From Anaerolineae bacterium (GTDB taxonomy: Bacteria; Chloroflexota; Anaerolineae; Anaerolineales; Anaerolineaceae), in NCBI GenBank assembly GCA_013178095.1, contig JABLXK010000011.1:1-64000 (forward strand): 64,000 bases of DNA, read 5' to 3'. This document shows, in pieces, positions 62,895-64,000 of the stretch. How positions within the stretch are numbered: position 1 is the stretch's first letter; each line of letters begins with the position of its first letter. A program made the translations under genes and the position numbers. Below the pieces are notes generated by a model. It saw only the letters and a list, made by a program, of their open reading frames with translations, was not told the DNA's origin and made no database searches.

Positions 62895-63538
62895 ACCGTT
62901 CTCCGCAAACTCCTTAGGATCAAATCCATCTTTCTACTTTTACTTATTACCACAAATTCTGCAAACTCAAGTTGATCTCTCTTGGAAAAGTCCTCTAAAT
63001 TTAAACGCAGGCTTTCGGCCAGTTCATTTTTTATTGACGGCAGCGTGATCTTCAGGGGACGCAAATAGAACATATCAAATAGAGCTTTTGCTTTGGTCGC
63101 CCGGGAAATTGGAACTCCAAGATATTCCGAGATTGTGTAGCCGGTGTAAAGACTAGCTTTTAAATTGCGATAAGTAAATACTCCCATTTGATTTTCGAAC
63201 GTACGAGTTTGTTTAAGTGTTATCGCGGAGACAGTATACGTTATATCGGTGAGGACACCTTCGCGCTGCAGGATATACTCCATAGATACATATGATTGGG
63301 GTATCAAAATAGCGCTGACCATTGGAGTGAAATCGACATCTGACCGATGAGTTTCAAAAAAACGCAGCGTCATGTAGGTGCCCTTTTTCAATTGGATGAT
63401 TTTTCCGGCTTTCATCCAACGGTATAGATAAGTACGGATACTTCCAAAGGCAATATCTTTATCGCCAAAGAGCTGCCTTACCGCTTCAATTGTGAAGTAA
63501 GGCATGGAATTAAGGGGAGTGAGAATATCAATATTCAT
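62882..63538 (-). CDS. AbiEi-type antitoxin/autorepressor
   Basis: This 218-residue partner of the AbiEii toxin has a winged-helix N-terminus (SMPYFTIEAVRQLFGDKDIAFGSIRTYLYRWMKAGKIIQLKKGTYM) and a C-terminal region with AKALFDMFYLRP. AbiEi represses its own promoter through inverted repeats and neutralises the toxin. ATG 63538 is chosen because the open frame before it crosses the 39-bp dyad and shows no similarity. There is no ribosome site, so translation may be leaderless. Confidence 0.88.
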   Translation of the reverse strand: MNIDILTPLNSMPYFTIEAVRQLFGDKDIAFGSIRTYLYRWMKAGKIIQLKKGTYMTLRFFETHRSDVDFTPMVSAILIPQSYVSMEYILQREGVLTDITYTVSAITLKQTRTFENQMGVFTYRNLKASLYTGYTISEYLGVPISRATKAKALFDMFYLRPLKITLPSIKNELAESLRLNLEDFSKRDQLEFAEFVVISKSRKMDLILRSLRRTVWHP

Positions 63539-63575
63539 ATAGGATAATAGACAATTAATGTCTATTATCCTATAT
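63537..63575. promoter_or_regulatory. 39-bp inverted repeat, probable AbiEi operator
   Basis: ATATAGGATAATAGACA and TGTCTATTATCCTATAT are exact 17-base complements around five bases. The left arm reaches the AbiEi start codon. This long palindrome fits AbiEi's known binding to inverted repeats at its promoter. Confidence 0.85.
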
Positions 63576-63624
63576 AAAAGAGAAAAATTCAAGTATGTTT
63601 GTTGAATATAGGAAATGACTTTAT

Positions 63625-64000
63625 TTAATTTGAGATCAACGCCTGATACTCTGCTTTTTCCCGCAGGGGATCGATGTCGCTGTCCTGCCGCGACCATTCG
63701 ATCAGGCCGGGCTTTTCCTCGAAAGCGATCTTCAATTTCTCGATAGCTTCCTTTGCCAATCCGTTCAGCGAGTAGAAACAGGCCAGGTTGTAAATGGCGT
63801 TGGCTTTCCAAACCGGGAACGCGCATAAGCGTTCGGTTAAATTTTCCTGCAGTTCGCGCCCTTTCTGGAATCGGCCGGTTCTGACATAGTAATCGCTGAG
63901 ATGGGCGGCAGTATGGTAGCCGTAGGTGCCCAGGATGCGCTCCAGCAGGGAACGGCCTTCCAGGTAGGCGAACTTTTGCGGATCGGGCAAATCAGCTGCC
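63625..64000 (-). CDS. partial TPR-like protein (runs off the window)
   Basis: The frame is open to the window edge, and at least 124 residues are visible. The sequence AIYNLACFYSLNGLAKEAIEKLKIAFEEKPGL is a tetratricopeptide-like repeat, and ERILGTYGYHTAAHLSDYYVRTGRFQKGRELQENL a preceding helical pair. Tail ends with YQALISN. It probably belongs to a larger repeat protein; function unknown. The true start lies outside the window. Confidence 0.6.
   Translation of the reverse strand, partial: AADLPDPQKFAYLEGRSLLERILGTYGYHTAAHLSDYYVRTGRFQKGRELQENLTERLCAFPVWKANAIYNLACFYSLNGLAKEAIEKLKIAFEEKPGLIEWSRQDSDIDPLREKAEYQALISN

Overview
The window looks like chromosomal DNA from an anaerobic, low-redox bacterium, most likely Chloroflexota of the class Anaerolineae. 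This is an inference from gene content and not a database match. The supporting features are a moderately GC-rich composition, TTG starts with good ribosome binding sites (clpC, an ADP-ribosylglycohydrolase gene), a class III anaerobic ribonucleotide reductase, SpoVS without other sporulation genes, paired deoxynucleoside kinases, lipobox-type lipoproteins and no outer-membrane genes.

Left part (1-22.9 kb): the edge holds a tandem repeat whose reading frame resembles the end of an IS256-type transposase. Next come a nitroreductase, an orphan Imm5-like immunity protein and the anaerobic RNR pair nrdD-nrdG, which sits behind a class II cobalamin riboswitch and a terminator. These are followed by a GH114-type lipoprotein, a family 2 glycosyltransferase with overlapping rnhB, a Ca-type P-ATPase, glgC, a TetR-epimerase-SDR operon with a palindromic operator, two tandem APC permeases fused to UspA domains, a lipoprotein, an AlkA-like glycosylase and a PRD-type PTS regulator.

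Sugar islands (23-37.6 kb): a galactitol-type PTS operon (EIIA, class I aldolase, EIIB, EIIC, then a zinc dehydrogenase and an SDR) runs rightward, divergent from the PRD regulator. After tRNA-Asn, a leftward LacI-controlled locus carries two ADP-ribosylglycohydrolases, a sugar ABC transporter, an amidohydrolase and a GH4 glycosidase. Two matching operators lie in front of lacI and the first ADP-ribosylglycohydrolase gene.

Replication and nucleotide region (37.7-41.7 kb): a seven-cysteine ferredoxin, a deoxynucleoside kinase, spoVS, a 300-bp block with four perfect DnaA boxes and several near matches beside an AT-rich stretch (candidate oriC or DnaA-binding locus), a nucleotidyltransferase-like gene, a second deoxynucleoside kinase and ssb.

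Right part (41.7-64 kb): pepF, an inositol-phosphatase-family gene, hutI overlapping an HD hydrolase, a membrane glycosyltransferase, an Rrf2 regulator divergent from a thioesterase, clpC, radA-DUF-holA, a cluster of alternating intergenic repeats, galE, a transaldolase-like aldolase, a membrane protein/HTH pair behind a clear promoter-operator, a deoC-aminotransferase-EIIA operon, arfB abutting a terminator hairpin, an AbiE toxin-antitoxin pair behind a 39-bp inverted repeat, and a partial TPR-like gene at the right edge. Two MITE-like inverted-repeat elements fill the larger gaps at 48.2-48.4 and 52.2-52.4 kb.
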